A stretch of 64,000 nt of DNA from Microbacterium sp. AK009 (GTDB lineage Bacteria; Actinomycetota; Actinomycetes; Actinomycetales; Microbacteriaceae), in NCBI RefSeq assembly GCF_013410955.1, contig NZ_JACCCG010000003.1, positions 310,001 through 374,000 of the forward strand, in the 5' to 3' direction. Made by a program: the position numbers and the translations under genes. This document shows positions 25,016 to 33,693 of this stretch, one piece after another; position 1 is the stretch's first letter, and every line of letters begins with the position of its first letter. A model generated the notes under the pieces. That model did not search any database and was not told where the DNA came from. It saw only the letters and a program-made list of their open reading frames with translations.

Positions 25016-26227
25016 TCAGACCCGTCCGGCGTGCACCGCGTCGAGGGCGGCGGCATCAGCCGAACTCATCCCGTCGATGGGCTCGCCGTTCCACACGATG
25101 TCGTCGCCGAGGGCCGCAAGGATGTCTTTGCGGTCACCGTGCTGGATCTTCGCCCCGTGAACGATGGTCGCGGGGCTCCACATCATCGCCAGACTGTCGT
25201 GCCAACCGCTTCCGACATCCTTCACGTGAAGCAGATCGTGCAGCGACGTCGGCAGGTGCGAGAGCGGTTCGGCGAAGCAGTCGGCGACCACGGCGAGCGT
25301 GATCTCCCGCTCCGCGCCGGGCTCGGCGACCACGGGTTCCTCGACGTCTCCGGTGAGGGCCCGGCCGACGTCGGCGGCATCCAGCAGGATGATGCCGTTG
25401 GTGGGTCGGGGGTTGCACTCGATGATGCGCAGTCCGTCGCCGTGGTCGACGAAGTCGAACGACAGTTGACCGGTGAAGCCCGGATCGAGGGAGTCGACGA
25501 TGCGCTGGGCGTAGCCGAGGGTGTCGGTGCTGTCGACGGCCAGGAAGGCGATCGCCGTGCTGTGCGCCCACTGCTCCGCGGCGACGTATGTCGTGTGGGC
25601 GGTCACGCGACCGTCGACGATGATGCTGTACGAGCACACCATCGGTCCATCGACGAAGGGCTGCACGAGCCAGGGCTGCTCGGGGGTGGGGTGGCACTCG
25701 TCCACGGGTGTCTTGCCGGCGAGCGGGCCGGTGTTGGTCAAGAGGCCCACGCCGCCACGCGAGAACGCCGCGCGGGCGAAGTACCGGGGGAAGCGGGCGA
25801 TGGTCTCCACCAGCTCCTCGTCGCTGGTGACCACCACCGTCTCGGGGATCGGCACCCCCGCCTCTTCGGCGAGCCGCTGGAAGCTGGCCTTGTCGTGCAG
25901 CCGCGCGAGATCGCCGAACGTCCCCGTGAGCACGCGCACCCCCTCGGGCAGGTCGTTCCGGCGCGCGGCGAGGTAGAAGACCTCCTCGAAGGTCGGGATG
26001 ACCACGTCGATCTCGTGCGCGGTGACGAAGGCCGACACCTCGGCGATGAAGGCGTCGGTGGCGAACCGCGGCGACGAGGTCACGAGGTGCCCGGCCGCGA
26101 AGCGTGAATGGCTCCCCACCGCGCCGCCGTAGGTGTCGCTGGCGTAGACGGTGTGCCCGATGCTCCCGAGCTTGCGGATGAGATCAAGCGCGAAGGTGTT
26201 GCGGGAGCTGGTGACGAGGATGCGCAT
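25016..26227 (-). CDS. ATP-grasp domain protein
   Basis: A 403-residue stand-alone ATP-grasp enzyme. A pre-ATP-grasp Rossmann-like start (MRILVTSSRNTFALDLIRKL) is followed by the ATP-binding half and the Mg-binding IIECNPRPTNG. Such proteins ligate a carboxylate to an amine or thiol through an acyl phosphate. ATG 26227 is preceded by GGAAGGA. A TAGGCT -10 at 26255-26260 would give a 20-nt leader. No peptide substrate gene is seen beside it, although the neighbouring divergent gene is also ATP-grasp. Confidence 0.8.
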   Translation of the reverse strand: MRILVTSSRNTFALDLIRKLGSIGHTVYASDTYGGAVGSHSRFAAGHLVTSSPRFATDAFIAEVSAFVTAHEIDVVIPTFEEVFYLAARRNDLPEGVRVLTGTFGDLARLHDKASFQRLAEEAGVPIPETVVVTSDEELVETIARFPRYFARAAFSRGGVGLLTNTGPLAGKTPVDECHPTPEQPWLVQPFVDGPMVCSYSIIVDGRVTAHTTYVAAEQWAHSTAIAFLAVDSTDTLGYAQRIVDSLDPGFTGQLSFDFVDHGDGLRIIECNPRPTNGIILLDAADVGRALTGDVEEPVVAEPGAEREITLAVVADCFAEPLSHLPTSLHDLLHVKDVGSGWHDSLAMMWSPATIVHGAKIQHGDRKDILAALGDDIVWNGEPIDGMSSADAAALDAVHAGRV

Positions 26228-26254
26228 GGCGTCCTTCCGATCGAGGTGCCGCTC

Positions 26255-26260
26255 AGCCTA
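26255..26260 (-). promoter_or_regulatory. -10 box TAGGCT for the ATP-grasp gene
   Basis: TAGGCT on the minus strand lies 27 bases before ATG 26227. This spacing allows a short leader carrying the GGAAGGA ribosome site, unlike the leaderless genes of this window. Confidence 0.4.
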
Positions 26261-26310
26261 GCGAGGTCGGCGTCGGCCGGGTCGAAACACTGCGGCAACA
26301 CGCCCCCGAC

Positions 26311-26316
26311 TAGGCT
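26311..26316 (+). promoter_or_regulatory. Leaderless-type -10 box TAGGCT
   Basis: TAGGCT stands 6 nt before ATG 26323, with no Shine-Dalgarno sequence. It is predicted to give a leaderless mRNA for the circularly permuted ATP-grasp operon. Confidence 0.5.
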
Positions 26317-26322
26317 CGGGGC

Positions 26323-28110
26323 ATGGGTGACCTGTTCGACGGCTACGGCGCCACGTTGACGCCCCGTCGGTCGCCCGCGGGAATCGCCCCGTTCGACGAG
26401 ATGTTCGCGGTGTCGCGGAGCGGCTCGGCGGGGGCGGAGTCGCGGGAGGCCTATCGCGAGCTCTATCAGGCCCTGGCGCAGATGACCCAGGAGGAGCTGC
26501 GCGGACGCACCGAATCGCTCGCGAGCTCCTACCTCGCGCAGGGCGTCACCTTCGACTTCGCCGGCGAGGAGCGGCCGTTCCCGCTCGACGCCGTGCCGCG
26601 CGTCATCACCTTCGACGAGTGGTCGCGCATCGAAGCGGGCGTGAAGCAGCGGGTGCGTGCCCTCGAAGCGTTCCTCGACGACGCGTACGGTCATCAGCAC
26701 TGCGTGCGCGACGGGGTCCTCCCGGCGCGCCTCATCGCGTCATCCCAGTACTTCTACCGGCAGGCAGCCGGCATCCACAGCGCCAACGGGGTGCGGATCC
26801 AGGTCTCGGGGATCGACCTCATCCGCGACGAGAACGGCGAGATGCGCGTACTGGAAGACAACGTGCGTGTGCCCTCGGGCGTCTCGTACGTCATCTCCAA
26901 CCGCCGCGTGATGGCCCAGACCCTCCCCGAGCTGTTCGTCTCGATGCGGGTGCGGCCGGTCGGCGAGTATCCGAACAAGCTCCTCGCGGCGCTGCGCGCC
27001 TCAGCGCCGCCCGGGGTCGAAGAGCCGAACGTCGTGGTGCTGACCCCCGGGGTGTACAACTCGGCGTACTTCGAGCACACCCTTCTCGCGCGCCTCATGG
27101 GCGTCGAACTCGTCGAGGGGCGCGACCTGCTCTGCATCGGCGGCAAGGTGTTCATGCGCACGACCCGCGGACCCAAGCGCGTCGACGTCATCTACCGCCG
27201 AGTGGACGACGACTTCCTCGACCCGCTGCAGTTCCGCGCGGACTCGATGCTCGGGGCTCCCGGCCTCATGCTCGCCGCACGGCTCGGCAACGTCACGATC
27301 GCCAACGCCGTGGGCAACGGAGTCGCCGACGACAAGCTGATCTACACCTACGTGCCCGATCTCATCCGGTACTACCTCGCCGAGGAGCCGATCCTGAAGA
27401 ACGTCGACACGTGGCGGCTGGAAGACCCGGGCGCCCTCGAAGAGGTGCTCGACCGGCTCGACGAGCTCGTGGTCAAGCCCGTCGACGGGTCGGGCGGAAA
27501 AGGCCTGGTCGTGGGGCCTGACGCGTCCCCGGCCGAGCTCGACGCGCTGCGCCATCGCCTCCTCGCCGACCCGCGCGGATGGATCGCGCAGCCGGTGGTC
27601 ATGCTGTCCACGATCCCGACGCTCGTCGAGGACGGGATGCGCCCGCGCCACGCCGACCTGCGGCCGTTCGCGGTCAACGACGGCGAGGACGTGTGGGTGC
27701 TCCCCGGTGGACTCACCCGCGTGGCGCTGCCGGAAGGGCAGCTCGTGGTGAACTCCAGCCAGGGCGGCGGGTCGAAGGACACCTGGATCGTCGGCGGCTC
27801 CGCGCCGTCGCACGTCGAGTACGGGCAGGGCGCGGGGCTGGCGGGGCTCGTCGCCGATCAGGCCGCGACGATCACCGCCGCCATCCCGATCATCTACGAC
27901 GAGCAGGACGAGGTGACCCACTCACCCCAGGACCGCCCGCGCACGCGGACGGAGCAGCAGGAGCAGCAGCAGCAGGCGGGCTCCGACGTTTCGTCCCCCC
28001 TTCTTCCGCCGAGAATCCATCTGGGCGCCGAGGATGCGGGTGCGCCCCATGCTCTCGGCGCGCAGATGCACTCTCGCAGGATCGTCGTGGGAGGGGATGA
28101 CTCGTGCTGA
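26323..28110 (+). CDS. Circularly permuted ATP-grasp type 2 protein (with repeat-derived tail)
   Basis: A 595-residue protein of the circularly permuted ATP-grasp family (DUF404/DUF407). Conserved blocks include LEDNVRVPSGVSYVISNRR, DVIYRRVDDDFLDPL and VVKPVDGSGGKGLVVGP. The catalytic part appears to finish near residue 525. The last about 70 residues are Gln-rich and then encode an 18-residue copy of a REP-like DNA element (residues 568-585), so the tail is probably acquired. It heads the conserved three-gene module with alpha-E and transglutaminase genes, thought to make or modify a peptide-like product. The next GTG overlaps its end by 7 bases. Confidence 0.87.
   Translation: MGDLFDGYGATLTPRRSPAGIAPFDEMFAVSRSGSAGAESREAYRELYQALAQMTQEELRGRTESLASSYLAQGVTFDFAGEERPFPLDAVPRVITFDEWSRIEAGVKQRVRALEAFLDDAYGHQHCVRDGVLPARLIASSQYFYRQAAGIHSANGVRIQVSGIDLIRDENGEMRVLEDNVRVPSGVSYVISNRRVMAQTLPELFVSMRVRPVGEYPNKLLAALRASAPPGVEEPNVVVLTPGVYNSAYFEHTLLARLMGVELVEGRDLLCIGGKVFMRTTRGPKRVDVIYRRVDDDFLDPLQFRADSMLGAPGLMLAARLGNVTIANAVGNGVADDKLIYTYVPDLIRYYLAEEPILKNVDTWRLEDPGALEEVLDRLDELVVKPVDGSGGKGLVVGPDASPAELDALRHRLLADPRGWIAQPVVMLSTIPTLVEDGMRPRHADLRPFAVNDGEDVWVLPGGLTRVALPEGQLVVNSSQGGGSKDTWIVGGSAPSHVEYGQGAGLAGLVADQAATITAAIPIIYDEQDEVTHSPQDRPRTRTEQQEQQQQAGSDVSSPLLPPRIHLGAEDAGAPHALGAQMHSRRIVVGGDDSC
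28024..28077. repeat. 54-bp REP-like element, copy A (inside coding sequence)
   Basis: It matches the element at 50576-50629 at about 45 of 54 positions: identical first 16 and last 25 bases with a variable middle. The first half, GCCGAGGATGCGG, can pair with the second half around CTCGGC. It lies in frame and is translated in the tail of the ATP-grasp protein. Confidence 0.65.
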
Positions 28111-29036
28111 GCCGCATTGCGGAGTCGCTGTTCTGGATCGGGCGGTACATCGAACGGTCCGACGGCACCGCGCGCATCCTCGACGTGCACCTCCAGCTGC
28201 TCCTCGAAGACCCGTGGATCGACGAAGACACGGCGTGCCGGTCGCTCCTGAGCGTCATGGGATCCTTCGGGCCCGAGGGCATCGACCGCGTCGGCCGCGA
28301 CGACGTGCTGCAGCGCCTCGCCGTCGACCGGATGAACCCCGCGAGCATCGCCTACTCGATCTCGGCGGCCCGTGAGAACGCCCGCCGTGCCCGCGAGATC
28401 GTCTCCACCGAACTGTGGGAGACCCTCAACACCACCAGCGCCCGGATGCCGCGGCGCCTCCAGCGCGACAAGGTGCACGAGTTCTTCCAGTGGGTGCGCG
28501 AGCGCGCCGCGCTCGCGGTGGGCGTCGTGGACTCCTCGACCAGCCGCGACGAGGCCTGGCAGTTCTTCACGCTCGGCCGCAGCATCGAGCGCACCGATAT
28601 GACCGCGCGCCTTCTCGCGACGAGGTCGCTGACCGAAGCATCCGGACCGTCCTGGACGACCATCCTGCGCTCGTGCGGTGCCTATGAGGCGTACCTGCGC
28701 ACCTATCGCGGCATGCCTAGCGCGCGCAACGCCGCCGAGTTCCTGCTGCTGGACCGGCTCTTCCCGCGCTCGATCATCTACTCCATCCAGCTCGCAGAGG
28801 AATGCATGAGCGCCATCGACCCCCGTGCCGACCGCGTGGGGCACTCCAACACGGTGCTCCGTGCGCTCGGGCGCATCCGCAACGACCTCGAGTACCGGCC
28901 GGTCAGCGAGATCCTGAACGAGCTCCCGCATCACATGCAGCGGGTGCAGAAGGTGACGCGCGAGGCGTCGGAGGCGATCAAGTCGCGGTTCTTCCCCACC
29001 CAGGCCGAGCCCAGCTGGATCGGGGAGATCTCGTGA
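28104..29036 (+). CDS. Alpha-E domain protein (DUF403)
   Basis: A 310-residue all-helical protein opening with the family hallmark MLSRIAESLFWIGRYIERSD and continuing with repeated Arg-rich helices (SIERTDMTARLLATRS). Alpha-E proteins always travel with circularly permuted ATP-grasp and transglutaminase genes. Their role in the system is unknown. GTG 28104 follows GGAGGGGATGA and overlaps the upstream gene. Confidence 0.9.
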   Translation: MLSRIAESLFWIGRYIERSDGTARILDVHLQLLLEDPWIDEDTACRSLLSVMGSFGPEGIDRVGRDDVLQRLAVDRMNPASIAYSISAARENARRAREIVSTELWETLNTTSARMPRRLQRDKVHEFFQWVRERAALAVGVVDSSTSRDEAWQFFTLGRSIERTDMTARLLATRSLTEASGPSWTTILRSCGAYEAYLRTYRGMPSARNAAEFLLLDRLFPRSIIYSIQLAEECMSAIDPRADRVGHSNTVLRALGRIRNDLEYRPVSEILNELPHHMQRVQKVTREASEAIKSRFFPTQAEPSWIGEIS

Positions 29037-29055
29037 CCCTTCGACAGGCTCAGGG
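29037..29055. repeat. CCCTTCGACAGGCTCAGGG palindromic repeat unit
   Basis: A 19-bp imperfect palindrome sits directly after the alpha-E stop codon and extends the gap to the transglutaminase gene to 55 bp. This sequence type is a common small interspersed repeat in actinobacterial and other genomes. Only one copy is present in the window. Confidence 0.5.
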
Positions 29056-29091
29056 ACCGGTGCGGCGCTCCCGCGGACGGGAGCGCGTCTC

Positions 29092-29937
29092 ATGAAAAGG
29101 CTCCGCATCGAGCACTCGACCGGTTTCTCCTACCAGGGCAACGTCTCCGCGTCGTACAACGAGGCGCGGATGCTGCCGGGATCGACCGACAGCCAGTTCG
29201 TCCTCAACTCCTCGCTGGAGATCGAGCCGTCGACATCCGTCAATCACTACGTCGACTACTTCGGCACGCGCGTGGCATCGTTCGATGTGCTCTCGCCCCA
29301 CGCGGCACTGCAGATCACCGCTCGCTCGCTGGTGGAGGTGCGGTCGCGTCCGATCGCCCACACGCCCCTCACGTGGCATGGACTCGGCGATGAGGCGGCG
29401 GCCTCGGTGGCGACCATCGAGCAGCTCGGCCAGACCGCACGCACCCGTCCGCACCCCGAGGTGGCCGAGCTCGCCCGATCGATCGCGGCCGAGCACACCC
29501 ACCCCGGTGAGGCGGCGCACGCGATCTCGATCGCCGTCGGCGACGCGGTGGAGTACATGCACGGGGTCACCGGGGTGCACTCCACGGCCAGCGATGCCTG
29601 GACGGCGCGCAAGGGCGTCTGCCAGGACATCACCCACATCACCCTCGGCGCCCTTCGCGAGGTGGGGATCCCGGCCCGTTACGTCTCGGGCTACCTGCAC
29701 CCCCGGCCCGACGCAGAGGTCGGCGTCGCCGTCACGGGCGAGTCGCACGCCTGGGTGGAGTGGTTCGCCGGCGACTGGCACGGCTTCGACCCGACGAACA
29801 ACATCGAGATCGGCGACCGCCACGTGCTCGTCGGACGTGGCCGTGACTACAACGACGTGCCGCCGCTGCGCGGCGTGTATGCGGGACCGTTCAAGAGCCA
29901 GCTCAACGTGAAGGTCACCATCACTCGAGAGATGTGA
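29092..29937 (+). CDS. Transglutaminase-like cysteine protease
   Basis: A 281-residue protein with an N-terminal beta domain and a transglutaminase core. Catalytic residues are Cys in KGVCQDITH, His in ESHAWVEWF and Asp in FDPTNN. These enzymes are thought to be peptidases or amidases in bacteria. It is the third gene of the ATP-grasp/alpha-E module, and all three probably act on one peptide-type substrate. It has no signal peptide, so it is cytoplasmic. Confidence 0.88.
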   Translation: MKRLRIEHSTGFSYQGNVSASYNEARMLPGSTDSQFVLNSSLEIEPSTSVNHYVDYFGTRVASFDVLSPHAALQITARSLVEVRSRPIAHTPLTWHGLGDEAAASVATIEQLGQTARTRPHPEVAELARSIAAEHTHPGEAAHAISIAVGDAVEYMHGVTGVHSTASDAWTARKGVCQDITHITLGALREVGIPARYVSGYLHPRPDAEVGVAVTGESHAWVEWFAGDWHGFDPTNNIEIGDRHVLVGRGRDYNDVPPLRGVYAGPFKSQLNVKVTITREM

Positions 29938-30054
29938 GGGCGCGTCGCGATCCGATCCGCGGCTCGTGCCGAAAAACCACCGAGGCGGGTTCTGCCTCCT
30001 CGTCCACGCGCCGCGGCGCGGGGCGTGACGACGACGACACGGCAGGGTGAACAG

Positions 30055-31536
30055 ATGAGTTTCCGGCGGAGTCTGCGCGAGTTCGAGCTGGCCACGCGGC
30101 CGATCCACCCCGAGTCGAAGGCGGCGCTGGAGAAGCGGTGGCGCGAGCTCCCCCCGCATGCCCAGACCGACAACCAGCTGCTCGGACGGTGCGCGGTCGG
30201 ATGCGAGGGGACCCACGGCGTCTTCCCGAAGTGCAACCTCACGTGCTCGCCGTGCTACCACTCGGCCGACGCGAACAAGGTGCGCATCGACGGCGCGCAC
30301 ACCGTCGACAACGTCGATGAGCAGATGCGGTACCTGCGCCGGATCCGGGGCCCGCGCGCCCACGCCCAGCTGATCGGGGGCGAAGTCAGCCTGCTGCCGG
30401 CCGCCGACCACGCTGCGGCCCTGCTGGCGATGCGCGCCCAGGGACGCGAGCCCATGTCGATGACCCACGGCGACTTCGATTACGACTACCTTCTCGACGT
30501 GGTGCTCGATGCCGAGGGTCGACCCAGGTTCGACAAGGTGTCGTTCGCGGCGCACTTCGACTCGCTGATGCGCGGCCGCCGCGGCGCGGTGCGGCCGCGC
30601 AGCGAGGTCGAGCTCCATCCGTTCCGCGAGGAATTCGCGCGGATGTTCGTCGACCTGAAACGCGATCACGGAGTGAATCGCTACCTCGCGCACAACATGA
30701 CCGTCACCCCGTCGAACGTCGACGAGGTCGAGGAGGTCACGCGGGCGGTGCTGGAGATGCCGTACGACATGATGTCCTTCCAGCCCGCCGCCTTCATCGG
30801 CGACGACCGGCGCTGGCGCGAGGACTTCGGCGAGGTCACCATCGACAAGGTCTGGGAGCGCATCGAGAAGGGCGCGGGTCAGAAGCTGCCCTGGCAGGCC
30901 ACGCAGTTCGGCGACCCCCGCTGCAATCGGTCCACGGTGGGGGTGCGCGTGGACGGCGTGTTCGCGGCGCTGCTCGACCCCGAAGACCCCAAGGACATCG
31001 CCGCCCGCGACAGGTTCCTCGCCCACCACGGCGGGATGGTTTTCGGCGACGTGCCGAGGCTTGTGCTCGCCTTCAAGGTCGCCCGCGCCGCGCTTACGCA
31101 CCCCGGCGACATCCCGCCCCTCATCGGGCTGGCGCGCCGGGTCGTCCGCCGTGCGGGCGGTCTTCGCCGGATGCTTCGTGCCGCTCGTCGCGGCAAGCTG
31201 TCGTTCAAGACGTTCGTCGTGCACAACTTCATGGACGCTGAGCAAGTGGCGCCGGCGTGGGAGCTCATGGAGAAGGGCGTCGTCGCCGATGACCCGGTGC
31301 TGAAGGAGACGCAGGAGCGACTCGGATCGTGCATGTACGCCATGGCGCACCCCGAAGACGGCCGACTGGTGCCCGCGTGCGTCCAGCACAGCGTGCTCGA
31401 CCCGCTCGAGAACATCGAGCTGCGCCGTGTGCTGCCGCTCGTCGGCGCGGGCGCCGCAGGTGCGGTCACACCCGCGGTCGTCTCGCGCCCCTCGGGTCTG
31501 ACGGCGGTGCGCAGCACCGGTCGCGCGAGCGCCTGA
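30055..31536 (+). CDS. Radical SAM protein of unknown function
   Basis: A 493-residue protein with the cluster motif CNLTCSPC (CxxxCxxC) preceded by an extra CAVGCEG pair. Further cysteines are in DPRCNRST and in a C-terminal GSCMYAM...PAC region that could hold an auxiliary Fe-S cluster. An Arg-rich helix region (VRRAGGLRRMLRAARRGKLS) lies between. It follows the ATP-grasp/alpha-E/transglutaminase module by 117 bp. It may belong to the same system, but this is inference. ATG 30055 is used; GTG 30025 would add ten residues. Confidence 0.82.
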   Translation: MSFRRSLREFELATRPIHPESKAALEKRWRELPPHAQTDNQLLGRCAVGCEGTHGVFPKCNLTCSPCYHSADANKVRIDGAHTVDNVDEQMRYLRRIRGPRAHAQLIGGEVSLLPAADHAAALLAMRAQGREPMSMTHGDFDYDYLLDVVLDAEGRPRFDKVSFAAHFDSLMRGRRGAVRPRSEVELHPFREEFARMFVDLKRDHGVNRYLAHNMTVTPSNVDEVEEVTRAVLEMPYDMMSFQPAAFIGDDRRWREDFGEVTIDKVWERIEKGAGQKLPWQATQFGDPRCNRSTVGVRVDGVFAALLDPEDPKDIAARDRFLAHHGGMVFGDVPRLVLAFKVARAALTHPGDIPPLIGLARRVVRRAGGLRRMLRAARRGKLSFKTFVVHNFMDAEQVAPAWELMEKGVVADDPVLKETQERLGSCMYAMAHPEDGRLVPACVQHSVLDPLENIELRRVLPLVGAGAAGAVTPAVVSRPSGLTAVRSTGRASA

Positions 31537-31564
31537 CCCACGCCGGCGTGCCGCCAACCGCTCG

Positions 31565-31621
31565 TCCCCCGTCACGTTCCGCCCCGCGGGGGAGGAACGA
31601 GGGGCGGATGTTGACGGGGGA
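31565..31621. terminator. Nested hairpin between convergent genes
   Basis: TCCCCCGTCA (31565-31574) pairs exactly with 31612-31621, and inside it CGTTCC (31575-31580) pairs with GGAACG (31594-31599). It is placed between the ends of the radical SAM and ABC ATPase genes, so it is probably a bidirectional terminator. Confidence 0.5.
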
Positions 31622-31660
31622 GCGTGTCGGCGGGAGACCGCACCGGACGCGCCGCGAAGG

Positions 31661-32812
31661 TCAGGCGGTGACGACGTGCGCGGCGCCGGCGGGGATCGCG
31701 AGAGCGACGCGTTCACCGAGCCGGGGCGCCTGCGCCGAGGTGACCTCGGCGTGCAGCAGCACCGACGGGGTCACGCGTACGGTGAGATCCGTGCGGGCGC
31801 CGGAGGCGCGGGCCGATTCCACTGTTCCCGCCCACCATCCCGCAGCCACGTGCGCAGGCGTGGCGGTCTCCACCGCGAGCGGCGCCCGCCCGGCGGCATC
31901 CACGCTCCGGTCCCCATCGGACGGGGTGCCGAGTGGATGCTGCGACGGCGGCGTCTCCTCGGAACGCCACAGCTGCACGTCCTCCTGCCGGACGATGAGC
32001 ACGGCAGGCCCGTGAGCCGTGGCATCCGGAATCGGAATCTCCCCCAGCTCGCTGCGGTGGATCCCGTCGGTCATGACGCCGGGAATGAGGTTCCGCGCTC
32101 CCATGAGCTCGGCCACTCGCACCGACGAGGGTGCGCGATAGGCGCCGGCGACATCGCTCTCGTGCTGCAGCTCGCCACCGTCGAGAACCGCGATGCGGTC
32201 GGCGACCCGCGACGCCTCGTCGCGGTCGTGGGTGACGAGGAGGATCGTGGGGCCTACGGTCAGGCGCAGTTCGTCCAGGAGTGCATGCATGTCGGCGCGG
32301 AGCGCGGGGTCCAGAGCGCTGAAGGGCTCATCCAGCAGCAGCACCGCCGGATCCGCGGCGAGCGCCCGCGCGATCGCTACGCGCTGCTCCTGCCCGCCCG
32401 AGAGCTCGTCCACCCGTCGCGCTCCGAAGCCGCGCAGCTGCACCATCTCGAGGAACTCCGCCGCCTGTGCGCGAGCTCGGCGGCGCGACTCACCGCGCAC
32501 CCTGGCCGAGAAGGCGACGTTGTCGAGCACCGACAGGTGCGGGAAGAGCAGGGACCTCTGGAAGACCATCCCCACGCCGCGGCGCTCGGCGGCCACACCC
32601 GCCACGTCGTGGCCGCCGATGAGGACGCGTCCGCTGTCGGGGGCTTCGAGCCCGGCCACGAGCCGCAGAAGGGTACTCTTGCCCGACCCGCTCGGGCCGA
32701 GGACGGCGGTGCACGACCCGGCCGCGACGTGGAGCGTGACGTTCGAGACCGCTGTCGCCCGTGCGCCGCGAAAGCGCTTGGAGACGGCGTCGAGGGTGAG
32801 TGAGGCGGTCAT
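31661..32812 (-). CDS. ABC transporter ATP-binding protein (YnjD/PotA-like)
   Basis: A 383-residue nucleotide-binding subunit. Walker A is GPSGSGKST, the signature is LSGGQEQR, and Walker B is VLLLDEPFSALDP. A C-terminal regulatory TOBE-like region of about 130 residues follows. It is the last gene of a four-gene minus-strand import operon and overlaps the permease stop by ATGA. The class imports polyamines, iron, thiamine or sulfate. Confidence 0.88.
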   Translation of the reverse strand: MTASLTLDAVSKRFRGARATAVSNVTLHVAAGSCTAVLGPSGSGKSTLLRLVAGLEAPDSGRVLIGGHDVAGVAAERRGVGMVFQRSLLFPHLSVLDNVAFSARVRGESRRRARAQAAEFLEMVQLRGFGARRVDELSGGQEQRVAIARALAADPAVLLLDEPFSALDPALRADMHALLDELRLTVGPTILLVTHDRDEASRVADRIAVLDGGELQHESDVAGAYRAPSSVRVAELMGARNLIPGVMTDGIHRSELGEIPIPDATAHGPAVLIVRQEDVQLWRSEETPPSQHPLGTPSDGDRSVDAAGRAPLAVETATPAHVAAGWWAGTVESARASGARTDLTVRVTPSVLLHAEVTSAQAPRLGERVALAIPAGAAHVVTA

Positions 32813-33693
32813 GCCGGGATCCTCTCCGGGGTGGGCGGGACGACGGTCGCGGCAGGCGCGTATGCGGACCGCGTCGGCCGGCGGCGCCCCAGCGACACCG
32901 TCGCGAGCAGCAGGACGATGGGAGGGATGATCGCCGCGAGCGACATCACAGCCACGGCGGCGTCGTTGCCGACGGCGGCAGCGGCGCCCGCGACGACGAG
33001 GGGGAGCGTCACCAACTCACCGGCGCCGACGATGACGGTGACGAGGTAGTCGCTCCAGGCCACGAGGAAAGCCAGGAACGCCGCGCGCGCGAGCGCGGGG
33101 GCCAGGAGCGGCACCTGCACGCGCAGCAGCACGTCGCGGCGCGACGCCCCGAGCAGCCGTGCGTTCTCCTCGTACGACATGTCGTAGGCGCCGTAGGCGG
33201 TCCGCATCACGAACGCCGTGTAGGGGAGGGCGAGGACCACCAGCACCAGCACCGTCCCGGCGACCGGGGGCACGTAGGTGCGCAGCAGAACCACATTGAC
33301 GCCGAGCACCGCCGCGAACGGCGGAAGCGCGATCGGCGACAGAAGCAGGGCGGCAACGGCGCGCGGCCACGGCACGCTGCCGAAGGTGAGCGCCCGGGCG
33401 GCCAGCGCCCCGAGCGGGGTCGCGACCGCCGCGACCGTCACCGCGAGCGCGGTGGAGGTGAGGAAGGCAGGCACGGCGCCGAACCCCTCCGCTGCGACGA
33501 GACCGCGCGTACCCCACGCGGTCGGGAGAGGCGAGGGGAACGACCAGCGGTCGGCTCCGGCCCAGAGCACCAGCGGCACGAACGGCAGGGCGAACCACGC
33601 GATGAGCAGGATGCCCGTGACAAGACGCACCGCACGGCCGGCGCCGTGCGAGGCGACCAGGGTCGATCCGGGTGATACCGGCCCCGGCCTCAT
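32809..33693 (-). CDS. ABC transporter permease, second subunit
   Basis: A 294-residue membrane protein with six spans. The EAA-type loop YEENARLLGASRRDVLLRVQ contacts the ATPase. It starts with ATG 33693 overlapping the stop of the first permease. In E. coli YnjC both permease halves are fused in one chain, whereas here they are split. Confidence 0.86.
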   Translation of the reverse strand: MRPGPVSPGSTLVASHGAGRAVRLVTGILLIAWFALPFVPLVLWAGADRWSFPSPLPTAWGTRGLVAAEGFGAVPAFLTSTALAVTVAAVATPLGALAARALTFGSVPWPRAVAALLLSPIALPPFAAVLGVNVVLLRTYVPPVAGTVLVLVVLALPYTAFVMRTAYGAYDMSYEENARLLGASRRDVLLRVQVPLLAPALARAAFLAFLVAWSDYLVTVIVGAGELVTLPLVVAGAAAAVGNDAAVAVMSLAAIIPPIVLLLATVSLGRRRPTRSAYAPAATVVPPTPERIPA

